From Cymbidium sinense (Eukaryota; Streptophyta; Magnoliopsida; Asparagales; Orchidaceae): a DNA stretch of 64,000 nt. Numbering within the stretch: position 1 is the stretch's first letter; every line of letters starts with the position of its first letter. The translations under genes and the position numbers were made by a program. The notes beneath the pieces were generated by a model that had not been told where the DNA came from, did no database searches, and saw nothing but the letters and a program-made list of their open reading frames with translations. The stretch spans positions 71,444,443 to 71,508,442 of the forward strand of contig CM038229.1 in NCBI GenBank assembly GCA_021442155.1, given 5' to 3'. Below, piece by piece: positions 1-9,719 of this stretch.

Positions 1-1120
1 TGAATGGTGAAAGGAGTGCTTTGTAGATCCATTTCTGCAAAGTAAAAGATATGGATTAGTAATTAGCAATTATTATTTCACCTCATACTTTCAAGATGCA
101 GAGGTACTACAGAACCAATGATGGTGTAATAAAGATACACTCTATGGAATGATTCGTTCTACATAGAGGCTTATATTGAATTTGTTACACACTTAAATCA
201 CCATTTTGTTATTTTTGAATTTTCAACATTTTTATTGCTACTATAGCACATATATGACTAGCCAAAGATGGAAAGAGAATCCTGTCCCCAATAGAGTCGC
301 CAGAAATCTGCGGGCTCCAAAAATTCACCACATACCTCTTTTGATGAAAAGAGTGGTTTAAAATGTCGGTGTTATTTTCAGAAGGCAGATGAGATAGTAG
401 ATAAGACACTACCTAAAGATTTCATCCTCATTTGGTGAGAAATTTAGATCTGGTTCCAAGTTTCCTATAGGCCCAAGCCCCTATAGTTAATTACCCCTCC
501 CACTAAGTGAGAGAGAACTTTCGATTAAGGCTAGTCGTTAGATTACATAATGCATATCGTATGGTAGCGGCATGTAGAGTTTTAGAGTTTGAGATATGAA
601 ATTCATCAATTTAACTTAAATCGGATGGTTGGGGGAATGATGACGTGCCCGATCTAGATCCCATGGCTCCGTCATCCCGGGCAGTTGCGTTCCCTAGTCT
701 ACTTAGTCAGAGGAGGTAGTCGACCCAACCTGACAGAAGGATCCTCATCAACAACACATGGGTTACGTCGTCCAAGAAATCTTTATAGACCTGGGGTGGT
801 GTTTGTCTAAGGAGAAAAATCTTAAGTCCACCTTAGTTGACAGAAGGCTGTTTGCCCTATCAAGTATACCATATGATTCACAACTCAAAGGGCAGAGCCA
901 TTGGGGAGCATATGGGCTACGGTCGTGATCGTAATATAATGAAGCTAGACTGACCAAACTACCCGATCAGAGGACTTTGGTCATAACCGCTTCATCTGTG
1001 GAGCCTACTGGCCAAGCCACGTAGTTCAGAGGACAGCCACATCTTTATTGGCAAGAGATTGATTGAGAGTAAACATAGTAGAATATTTGATTTGACATTA
1101 GCTCCTTTGTCAGCTAGAGT
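1..1120 (-). mobile_element. Tat-type LTR retrotransposon remnant (leader, PBS and LTR start)
   Basis: The stretch 285-302 read on the minus strand is TGGCGACTCTATTGGGGA, almost the same as the primer-binding site of the large Tat element at 56352-56369. About six bases further, from about 308, sequence begins that matches the LTR start-proximal part of that element. For example, 463-495 (a short inverted block around 'cctatag...ctatag' followed by 'gttaatta') corresponds to 56810-56840. Bases 1-284 would be leader sequence and 308 to about 1120 LTR. No coding domain is visible and both ends are undefined. Short frames here are not genes. Confidence 0.6.
285..302 (-). promoter_or_regulatory. 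Primer-binding-site-like sequence of the left Tat remnant
   Basis: On the minus strand this reads TGGCGACTCTATTGGGGA, differing in only a few bases from the PBS at 56352-56369. It sits just before LTR-like sequence, the position where a tRNA primes minus-strand DNA synthesis. Confidence 0.55.
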
Positions 1121-1449
1121 TTTCTTAATTTGTCACCCCGATAAACAATTACGGAAGGTGGATATATTGTGTTTGATTTAAGTTTTTAATGATAAAATTT
1201 TATTTAAGCAATTTCAGATTGCCACTTAATTTGATTTAAAAAAATGGATTAATTTGAATTTATTTAAGAGCTTTAGATCCTATCAACTCTATTTAGCTGT
1301 TAATAGAGGATTAGATCTACTATCACCTGACAAAAGTAGTTTCTCAGATTTTTTGCTGATTTGAAACTCTCATTATAAGTTTTTAGGTTTTGTTAACCCG
1401 GACCCACTCCTAAGACTAAACCGGGAAGCAACCCACGCAACATCCTCAG

Positions 1450-3120
1450 ACACTTGAATTTAAGCATTCAACATAGTGTCGGGGCATATGCAGGTATTTA
1501 TAGCTCAGCTAATTTCATCTAATTAGTGATTTCATTGACTTTTGATAATCATAATTAAGATTGAAATTCCCCAATTTTTGATTAAAGACAGCCTTATGAT
1601 TTTTGTAAATTTTGGTTTAGTATCGCCTTCTATCTGCTTGTACAAAGGGTTGCAGATCTGGTGGCGCAAAAGGCATTTTAATTTAGATTGTGTTTTAACA
1701 CATTTCTTACACTTAGTTTACTTGTTGGATTTTTGTAATTCTTCAAACTTGATTATACTCAATTTGCATCAAATTTGATAAATTATGCCCATTTCAATGT
1801 TTGTTGCTTTAGCCCCACTCATGCTTATTATCTAGCATAGTAATCACCTCCACATTCATATAAGAGTTATTAAACTCAATTTTGATTTATCCTTATATTT
1901 TAAGTTTATTGCAAGTATGTTGTGAGTTTAGCATTAGTCCCCCTAAATTTTAATTAAAGCTTGCTTAATTTTGAGGAATTTGCAAGAAAAGAGAACTCAC
2001 TTTGCCACTTCAATTTAAGCCATAGAAGATTGCAATTAGAGTTTGTGAGTTTAGTATTAGCCTCTCCAAAGTTTATGAATTTAATATTAACCTCTCCTAA
2101 ATTTCACTTATATTTTAAATGAATATTCTATTCTTTTCAAAATTTGCTTTAAATGATCCCCCCTTTTTTTCTTGTTTGACGCTTTAGTCAGCTCAATTTA
2201 CCTTCCTTTTTTTCTAAGTAAAAAGATTTGACAGAATTTTGGCAGCCTCCCGGCGTCATCCCCGTGTAGGGGACTGCATCGGGGGTGTTTTGGCCTACTC
2301 AGTACACCCACTTGAGCATAGCGAGCGGTGTCTTACAACACCACAGCCGGTAGTTTTCATCTCATCGCGCCCTCTTGAGCACAACGAGATTTTCATACCT
2401 GAAAGAATACATACAATGCAATATATAATCATCCCCCCTTTTTTAAGTCTGGAAATCAAACAAAATTTTGGCAGCATTTTGTTTAGGGGGAGTGACATCT
2501 AACAAGTGGTTGGCTTACTCGGTACGCCCTCTTGAGCATATCGAGCGATGTCTTGCGACACCACAGCCTGTTTTTCATCCTGTCGCGCCCTCATGAGCAC
2601 AACGGGGTCTTCAAACCTGCAAAGTAACACAAGCATGTATATATATTCACATTCACAAATCCCACAAGTTCTGAAACATTTTTTGACGCGTTGCAGTGCT
2701 CGGCAAAGGAACGAGGTTAGGTTGTGATTGGGGATGCAAGGTATGGGGGCTTGCGATGCCGAAAATCGAAAGAAGAATTCGCCTCATAATGATGTTCTTC
2801 CCGATTCGCAATGAAAAAAGCTGGAAACTACAGCGCGACCAAAATCGAAAGAAGCCTCATGACGATGTTCTTCCCCTGATTCGCGACGAAGCAAAAACTG
2901 GAAGGGCTACGGGGTGTGTGACACCGAAAATCGAAAGATGAATTCGCCTCATGACGATGTTCTTCCATCGATTCACGACGAAGTGAAAACTGGAAGGGCT
3001 ACGGGGTGTGCTACTTCGAAAATCGAAAGAAGAATTCGTCTCATGATGATGTTCTTCCCCGATTCTGACGGCGCGAAGGTAAGGAGGATTGTGCAAAAAT
3101 GGCTGAGTTTAGTGGTTTGA
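1450..3120. repeat. Complex repeat, copy A
   Basis: This unit recurs in the same orientation at 4440-6200. Landmarks in the same order are: a block near 1489-1625 (aligning with 4489-4622 and again 4785-4920), a block with 'catagtaatcacctcca' near 1840 (5130 in copy B), a GC-richer block near 2240-2400 ('cccgtgtaggg', 'tgcatcgggg'; 5570-5700 in copy B), and a tandem array at 2755-3085 (6045-6190 in copy B). The GC-rich block is itself partly duplicated within the copy (2300-2400 and 2510-2620). No coding domain is recognised. It could be LTR or untranslated sequence of an unknown retroelement. Confidence 0.65.
2755..3085. repeat. Tandem array, about 80-90 bp unit, four copies
   Basis: Copies start near 2761, 2840, 2926 and 3016. 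Each contains 'aaaatcgaaag', then 'ctcat.a.gatgttcttcc', then a 'gattcgcgacgaag'-like tail. The same unit occurs twice at 6045-6190. The short frames that cross it on both strands are by-products of the repetition. Confidence 0.75.
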
Positions 3121-3880
3121 GGTGGAAAGGCCAAGGAAGGCAATGGGGCCCAGGAAGGAGGAAGGCCTGCTGCGGGTGATTAACAACATAATGGCCGGCG
3201 GTGGGTCTTCTGATTTCATGGTGGTGGGAGGCGGGATGGGCTTGGCTAGTTCTTCTTGGTTTGTGTGGGTGAGGATGGGATCATGCAGAGATCCAGTGGT
3301 CTGGCAGGTGAGACCCATAGCGGGGATTGGGAAGATCCCGGCTGGCATGGGTCACGTCTGAGGCGCTGAGACAGAGCAGCGGGTTGAAGTCTGTATGAGA
3401 AGCAGGAGCGAACTTGTCAGAGAGTCAGATAAGGCCTTGATCGATGAGCGGAATCACCTTTGAGCAGGGAGTTTAGGCACATATTCTTGGTTACAAAAGC
3501 GGCGGCGTAAGAGACATCGCACATGCGGCGTCAGGGCTGAGAACTCAAACAGAAAAAATTAGAGAGCTGGAGAAGAAATTTACCTCTTTTTGGGAGCTTT
3601 TTTTTCTTGGATGTGAGGGAGAGTGCTGCGGGAGAGAAAACGGAGATTTAGAATAAGGAGAATCAGAGAGTCGGAGGGAATGAGGAGGAAGTTGAGAGAA
3701 AATGGGAGGAGCATTTTTTTTAAATTTAAATTAATGTAGTTTTTTCAAAAAAACTAAAAATAAGGGGGAAAGGTTGCTGCGTGATGGGAAATTTGGGAAT
3801 TTTTTAAGTTAATTTTAAATTAATTTAAATGATTTTAATATGGGTTTCGCGCTGATAAATGCACATAGTCAATATATATA
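3120..3880. other. No gene seen; G-rich to AT-rich intergenic sequence
   Basis: The first half is G-rich and low-complexity (many 'gaggag', 'gagaga' runs). From about 3715 it becomes AT-rich. Short opposing frames at 3109-3361 have no recognisable motif and are not called as genes. Confidence 0.5.
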
Positions 3881-4370
3881 TTAATTTAGGGTAATTCCAT
3901 TGTTCTGAATACAATGATGCGATTACGTTTCTGAGGCCATTTGTTCAATTAAATTGAGTCAATTTTAGCTTGAAATGCGCATCGCCGCTTTCGCTGGCTT
4001 GATTTTCGTGCAGACTTATCCGAATTAAGTGCGAACAGTCTTATTTGATAGATTTCGGCATTTTAAAGCCAATGCCATGATCAATTTCATGAACAGAGGT
4101 CATTTGACTTACGCCGACGCCTTTTGAGCTCGATATATGCGAGGCATGTTAATGCGGTTAATCAATTGATAATTAGATTTTGCAATATCTATATTCTAAT
4201 TGATTTCGACGTTTTAAATGTAACGATGAAGTCCGTTCATCGGTCAGAGGTTATTTTGACCATTTTCGGCGACGTCCAGTGCATTTTGAACCCCGATTTA
4301 CGCATTGTGGCTTCCGAAGTCTGTCGAATTAGACTTGTCGGCTTGTTTTGATTTATGACACATATGTTGA
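3880..4370. repeat. Dispersed repeat, two tandem subunits (left occurrence)
   Basis: This matches 17860-18712 in the same orientation. Shared markers are 'gagtcaattt', 'cagacttatccgaatt', 'tcaatttcatgaac', 'ttgcaatat' and 'gatgaagtccgttc', ending at 'gacacatatgt..gaggtcaa'. Here there are about two subunits, against three at the right occurrence. No protein domain is visible. Confidence 0.7.
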
Positions 4371-4439
4371 GGTCAAAAATTTCTGAGTTATGAGATTAAT
4401 TTCAGATTTTTATTTAATTCTAACTTTAGCCTGCGCAGC

Positions 4440-6200
4440 CTTTTCAGACATTAAAATTTTCACTTGAAATCTCTATGTCCGAGCACATGCAGGTGTTTAT
4501 AGCTTGACTAATTTCATCTAATTAATAAAATTATTGATTTTGAAAATCATAATTAGAATGAAATTCCTTAATTTTTGATCGAAGGAAGCCCTATGATTTT
4601 TATAGATTTTGATTTAGTATTGCTTCACTGCTGTACCAAGAGTTCTGAATCCGATGTGAAGCATGTAAATTGATATAATATCTTATTAGATTTTTTAGAT
4701 TAATATTTAATATATTCTAATTTAACCTGTGCAGCATTTTCAGGCATTAAAATTTGCATTTGAAATCTCTATATCCGAGCACATGTAGAAATTTATAGTT
4801 TTAGATAATTTTACCTAATTAGTGATTTCGTTGATTTTAAAAATCATAGTTTCGAATAAAGTTCCTTAAATTTTGATTAAAGGAAGCCTTATGATTTTTA
4901 TAGAACTGGATTTAATATCACATTCTGTCTACTTATACAAAGAGTTGCAGATTCGATGAAGAAGAAGACATTTTGATTTAGATCATAGTTTAACACATTA
5001 CTTGCACTTAATTTACTTATTGAATTTTTGTAATCCTCCCAACTTGATTATGTTCAATTTACTTCAAATTTGATAAGTTATGCTGATTTCAGTGCTTATT
5101 ACTTTAGCCCTACTCATGCTTGTTAACTACCATAGTAATCACCTCCATATTCGTATAAGAGTTATTAAACCCAATTTGGATTCATCCTTAGATTTTAAGT
5201 TTATTGCAAGTTTGTTATGAGTTTAGTATTAGTTCCGCCCCCCCTCCCTCAAATTCCAATTAAATCTTGTTTAATTTTGAGGAATTTGCAAGAAAAGAGA
5301 ACTCACTTTATCACTTTAATTTAAGCCGTAGAGAATTGCAATTAAAGTTTGTGAGTTTAATATTATACTCCCCCAAATTTCACTTAGATTTTAAATGAGT
5401 GTTCTACTCTTTTCAAAATTTTCTTTAAGTGCTCTCCCCTATTTCTCTTTGATTTAACATTTATCTTCATATTTATCATATATATTTTTTGTTTGACTTA
5501 AGTTTTGGTAATTTCCATTTGAATTTGTTTAAGTCTTGAATTTTAGTCTAAATTTCGGCAACCTTCTAGCGTCATCACCGTGTAGGGAGCTGCATCGGGG
5601 GTATTTTGGCTTACTCGGTACACCCTCTTGAGTGTAGCGAGCGGTGTCTTGCAACACACAATCGGGTTTTTATCTCATCGCGCCCTCTTGAGCACGGCGA
5701 GGTCTTCAAACCTGAAAGAAGACAAATGCAATATATATTCATTCCCCTCCTTTTTTTCTAAGTCTAGAAATTAGACAAAATTTTGTGATTTCATCTAGAG
5801 GCGACATCTAAGATGTTGGCTTACTCTACACCCTCTTGAGCGTGGCAGCGGTGTCTTGCACACACAACCGATTTTCATCTAGCGCCCTCTTGAGCACGAC
5901 GAGGCCTTCAAACCTGCAAAGAAATACAATCATGTATATACATCCACATTCACAGATCACACATGTTCTGACTTTGCGTGCTGTAAAGATCGGCAAAAAG
6001 ATGGGGTTGGATATACAATTGGGAATGTAATGAAAGGAGTGCGACGCCGAAAATCGAAAGAAGAACCCGTCTCTTGACGATGTTGCTTCCTCCAATTGGG
6101 GTGAAGTGAAGATTGGAAAGGTAATGCAAGAAATGCGACGCTGAAAATCGAAAGAAGAACCCGTCTCTTGATGGTGTTTTTCCCTCGATTGCGGCAAAAT
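4440..6200. repeat. Complex repeat, copy B
   Basis: This is the second copy of the unit at 1450-3120, with the same block order, including the GC-rich 'tgtaggg...tgcatcgggg' block (5570-5700) and its partial duplicate (5815-5920). It opens with an additional duplication: blocks at 4489-4622 and 4785-4920 both align with the single block 1489-1625. Copies A and B are clearly diverged. Confidence 0.65.
6045..6190. repeat. Two-copy tandem repeat, about 95 bp unit
   Basis: Two copies of the unit also found four times at 2755-3085, starting near 6050 and 6145, each with 'aaaatcgaaagaagaaccc' followed by 'gtctcttga.g.tgtt'. Confidence 0.7.
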
Positions 6201-6600
6201 TGACGGATGCGGCTCGGGAAGAAAAGGTGTCGGCTTATGGGCTGAGTGGAGGTGGAGCAGGGAGAGAGGCAGTGGGCTGGATCAACTCACGCCGGAGCCT
6301 CATCGTTATTTATTATGGAAGTTCTAAAGGCATGAAGGTAGGTGTGGTATAGGAAAAGAGACATGAAGAACTAAAGAGAGCCTCAAAAGAGAGAAGCGAG
6401 GACATTTTGAAGGGTGTCATGTTCCGCCTCCGCGGTCGATGGTCACCGGAGCAAACTGGCGTAAGATGCTCCTCCTATTTTCTTTGCTGCAGTCTAGCCA
6501 GCCATGCTCTGACGTAGTGAGAGATGGCGGGGTATTGGGAAATGCTCGCTTTTGCCGCATCCGGCGGTTATGGCGACCACTCAAGGTTGCCTTGCTGCGT
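6200..6600. other. Unassigned sequence downstream of the hydrolase pseudogene
   Basis: A minus-strand frame continues from the hydrolase remnant to 6417, but past about 6610 its translation no longer resembles the hydrolase family. It may be a decayed 3' exon, intron or 3' UTR. Nothing else is recognisable. Confidence 0.4.
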
Positions 6601-6757
6601 CTTTGAAAAGACCTGGTGAGCAATCGGATCATTAACTCTCGTATGCATAACAATGGCGTGCGAACCTGAACAATGGAATTAGAACTACTGGAGTTGAAAT
6701 AATAATCATCCACCGACTTGAAGCTAAATGAAACTCGTGTCAATCCTTCATTAAATT
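6600..6757 (-). pseudogene. EMB8-like alpha/beta hydrolase pseudogene, 3' part (split by MULE)
   Basis: The minus strand from 6757 encodes EFNEGLTRVSFSFKSVDDYY, then a Ser/Asn run, then VRTPLLCI. In another frame it continues to NDPIA near 6620. This is the characteristic C-terminal half of plant EMB8/ABHD-type alpha/beta hydrolases, where a xFDExLTR.xFGFKSVDEYY segment precedes a conserved xPLLCIxAxNDPIAP segment. The frame change between PLLCI and NDPIA shows it is no longer functional. The codons directly upstream lie at 17184-17545, on the other side of the 10.4-kb MULE. The 9-bp target duplication (6749-6757) falls within the EFNEG codons. Family assignment rests on remembered family motifs; the exact enzyme function is unknown. 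Confidence 0.8.
6749..6757. repeat. 9-bp target site duplication, left copy
   Basis: CATTAAATT directly precedes the left terminal inverted repeat and is repeated exactly at 17184-17192. Nine bases is the standard Mutator-superfamily target duplication. Confidence 0.95.
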
Positions 6758-6908
6758 GGGAAAATATTACGTCCGGAGTCTGCACCTAGCTTTACGTGCG
6801 GACTCCAATCGCATTACGACGCGTGACACAGTTAACGATGCCAAAAAATGACGCCGTAAGATAGAAACGATGCTATTTTTTGCGGTTTAGCGCCCGACCC
6901 GACCCGAA
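6758..6908 (+). repeat. MULE left terminal inverted repeat
   Basis: This pairs with 17030-17183. Matching blocks, in order from the end, include GGGAAAATATTACGTCC, CTTTACGTG, GGACTCCAATCGCATTACG, CCAAAAAATGACG and GCGGTTTAGCGCCCG. Differences are single bases and short indels. Such long inverted repeats normally bind the transposase and hold promoters. Confidence 0.92.
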
Positions 6909-7221
6909 ACTGCGGGGAATGAGTATATGCGTGGGAGAAATTTAAAATATCTTCATTTAGGCGTTCGTATTTTTTTATTTGCGGTGAGAGCATTACGAAG
7001 AGCTATGAAGAAGGAGAATGAATCGGAAATGGAGGCGTTGAGGAAATAGCGATGATGTAAATAAAATGGATCGATAATCTTTTAAGGAGTTGTAATCCTT
7101 CACTTTGTATTCATATTTATTTTTCATGATTTTTTTTTTCGGAGAAAACATATTCAAATGTAATCCTTCGTGAGGAAATTGGCTTGATTAATTTTTTAGT
7201 GCTTATTTACATATGTACTCT

Positions 7222-7345
7222 AGTGTCTTTTGAGTATAGATGATTTTTTCCAGCTTTGTTTCACTTTCAGTAGCCGGTTGTTCAGATCATGGTAACTAAA
7301 TCCCAATCAATGGTGGGCGCCGGATTTTAGGAGATTTGCACCTCT
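7222..7345 (+). repeat. Internal inverted repeat, left arm
   Basis: Reverse-complement matches occur at 12409-12500 and a second, shorter one at 12235-12350. Shared blocks are 'gattttttcc', 'tttcactttc', 'ggttgttc.gatcatgg', 'taactaaatccca' and 'ttttaggagattt'. This pair brackets the FAR1-type transposase and suggests a nested element or an internally rearranged transposon. Confidence 0.7.
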
Positions 7346-7680
7346 CCTGTACCTCTGTACCTCAGCACTCTATACCTTTGCCTCCCTCTACTTTCCTGCC
7401 TCCTCTGTACCTCTCCTCTGTACCTCAGACTCTGTACCCTCATGCCTTTCTGCCTTACCCTCTAGATTTATACCTTCTATACCTCTATACCTTCTGTACC
7501 GCTATACCTCTATACCTCTGTACCCTCTATACCTTCTGTACCTCTATACCCTCCTCTGTACCCTCCGGTTGCAATTTGGTGGCGTTAATTTTTTTGGGTA
7601 TTTTGTGTCTGTACTCTAGACTAACTACCCTCTATGCTCTGTATACTCTCTGTTTCATCTGTACTCTCTATTATCTGTGA
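7336..7680 (+). repeat. Degenerate CT-rich short-unit repeat
   Basis: The stretch consists of variations on 'tacctctgtacctctatac' with a period of about 10 bases. The 114-residue frame that crosses it (Tyr, Leu, Pro and Ser in a repeating order) is a product of the repeat, not a protein. The opposite-strand version of the motif ('gaggtatagaggt') appears near 16450-16500 in the same transposon. Confidence 0.75.
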
Positions 7681-7689
7681 ACTGTCCGG

Positions 7690-9710
7690 ACTCTATGTTT
7701 TCGCAGATGAATGTGATGAATGAGCAATGCGATGATGAAGTTGTTTTATCTAAAGACCCAAATTTGGGGTATTCAAGTACGGTTGTGCATAATGAAACCG
7801 GCTTATGTTGTGTGATTATGCACATCAAATTCGGTGTTAGAAAAGACCATACAAGTTATTGGCCAAACTTTAAGAAATTGAAATCAAAAGATTTTTTCGC
7901 AGTGGGAAAAAACTCAATCCAAACCATATAACAAAATTCAAGAAAAGCGTCGAGGTGGTTGTCGGCGATGATTCGATTCTGTGGATTTGGAGGGAATTGG
8001 TCGATTAAAAATATATAGAGCCATAATCATTCACGAAGGCGGTGATCTGCATCTTCTCGGTGCACAGTCGTTCGATGAGAAGGCATCGCTTTGAAGACGA
8101 TGAGAGGTACATTAGTGCAACTGACGCATTCAGCTATCTAACTGAGGAAGTTGGTGGGGTAGAGAATATTGGATTCACAAAAAGAGATGCTTTCAATTTC
8201 ATCCAGAAAGAGCGAAGGTCATGGATTGCAAGTGGTGATAACAACGAATTAATACAGCTGTTCAAGGAAAGACAAGCAGCGGACGAGATGTTTGCATGGG
8301 ATGTTTAGGTTGATGCGTCTGATTGCTTGGTGAGTTTTTTTTTGGAGCAATGGTATGTCTAGGGTTGAATTTGATTGTTTTGGGGATGTGATAATTTTGA
8401 TACTAGCTATCAATAAATATAATCTTGTCTGCCCCACTCGTTGGAGTGAATCATCATTGGCAAAACGTCTTATTGGAGTACCTTTTGTCGGAAGAGACCA
8501 TCGAGTCATTCACATGGTTATTCCGGACATTTCTTGGTTGATGGGTGGCGCATCCTATAACGATATTTCGATCAAGATCGGCTATGGCGAGAGCTATCGA
8601 GAATGTACTGGCGTCATAGGTTGTGCCAATGGCATATCTCAAAGAAAGCCCCCTCCAAGGTCCATTGCTTTAGTAGTAACAAGAGAGTTCAAGGGCTATC
8701 CTATGCATGCATGAGCAAATGTGACACAGAGGATGAGTTTGAGGATGCTTGGTCTACCATGCTAGAGGAGGGAAATTTGCATGATCATGCTTGGCTATCT
8801 GAACTTTACAAAATTAGGCAGAAATGGTCCACCGCATTCAACAAAGATAAATTTTGTATGGGCATCTTGTCAACTCAGCGTAGTGAGCCCACAAATAGCG
8901 TGTGTCATGGTATTTTGAAGCCAACAAGTTCGCTGACAGATTGTTTCTTGGGATTGGAGAAGGTGATGGAAACATGGCACCGAAATGAACATGATGAAGA
9001 CTTCAAGTGTATCCAAAGAATTGTTCTGTTGTTAGAGTAGTCCAATTCTTAAGCAAGGCTTTGTTTTTTATCTGAGGAAGCTTTACTCTATCTAGAAGAA
9101 TTTCGCATGGAGTTGGGGATTATCATTCGTGTCGATGATAGGCCCATGAAGTACTTGGTGAGGAACTTAGAAGAAGAATGCATCCAAAACCTGGATTGTC
9201 CACTTTGATGTGTCTACTATGGATATTTCTTGTAGTTGCCAGAAATTTGAAATGATGGGCATACTTTGTGCATTGAGTTCTTAGCTTAGAATGATGTCTT
9301 TGCGCATTCTGGATAAGTACCTCCTCATGCGGTGGTCTACCAGCAAAGAGGGACATCTACATCGATGGTTCATCTGAAGGTTAGTACATGTGGAGAGATG
9401 GAACTGGAATTATTTGAACCATATAAGTCGATATGCATATCAAATTAGCTCCAGCACGAGGTAATAAGATTCTGAGGATTACATGCTTGCATCTCTTAGC
9501 GACTATCGATGAAGTGGACTCCGTAATAAGTGGAATTCTCCATCGTTTGACAGATCAGTTAAGAGGAAGAAGGCGACCACATCATCAGCTAAGGATAAGG
9601 ACAGTTTGAAGGATCCAATCAAGAGACATCCAAAGGGTGTTTCCAACACAAGGCTCAAGGCTTATTGGGAGAAATCCAAAAAATCCACAAGTACTTATCC
9701 TACTTGCCTC
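7690..9710 (+). pseudogene. FAR1/FRS-type MULE transposase, decayed
   Basis: Segments in several frames follow the order of FAR1-related transposases. 8042-8308 is the linker after the DNA-binding region (VGGVENIGFTKRDAFNFI ... LFKERQAADEMFAWDV, then a stop). 8355-8590 is the transposase core with GVNHHW, ESFTWLFRTFL and AMARAIE pieces. 8603-9040 continues with HRLCQWHISK and GILSTQRSEPTN. A SWIM-type zinc finger lies at 9209-9286 and a basic tail with HPKGVSNTRLKAYWEK near 9625. There are at least four frame changes and several stops. The DQDRA codons are still visible near 8571, but out of frame, and the expected FDTTY acid site near 8400 is gone. The SWIM finger reads CSC...CAL, so its last His is lost. 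In intact elements the protein cuts and joins the terminal repeats in the nucleus; this copy cannot make it. Confidence 0.88.
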
Positions 9711-9719
9711 TGATGTTGC

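Noticed and set aside
2239..3361. Overlapping frames on both strands, 60-90 residues
   Set aside because: They follow tandem and dispersed repeats, are not kept between the two repeat copies, and show no domain.
5826..6197. 123-residue minus-strand frame
   Set aside because: Runs through the two-unit tandem array and the GC-rich block of the complex repeat. The matching region of copy A does not keep this frame.
7336..7680. 114-residue Tyr/Leu/Ser/Pro-rich frame
   Set aside because: It is the translation of a degenerate CT-rich short repeat inside a transposon, with no start context or family likeness.
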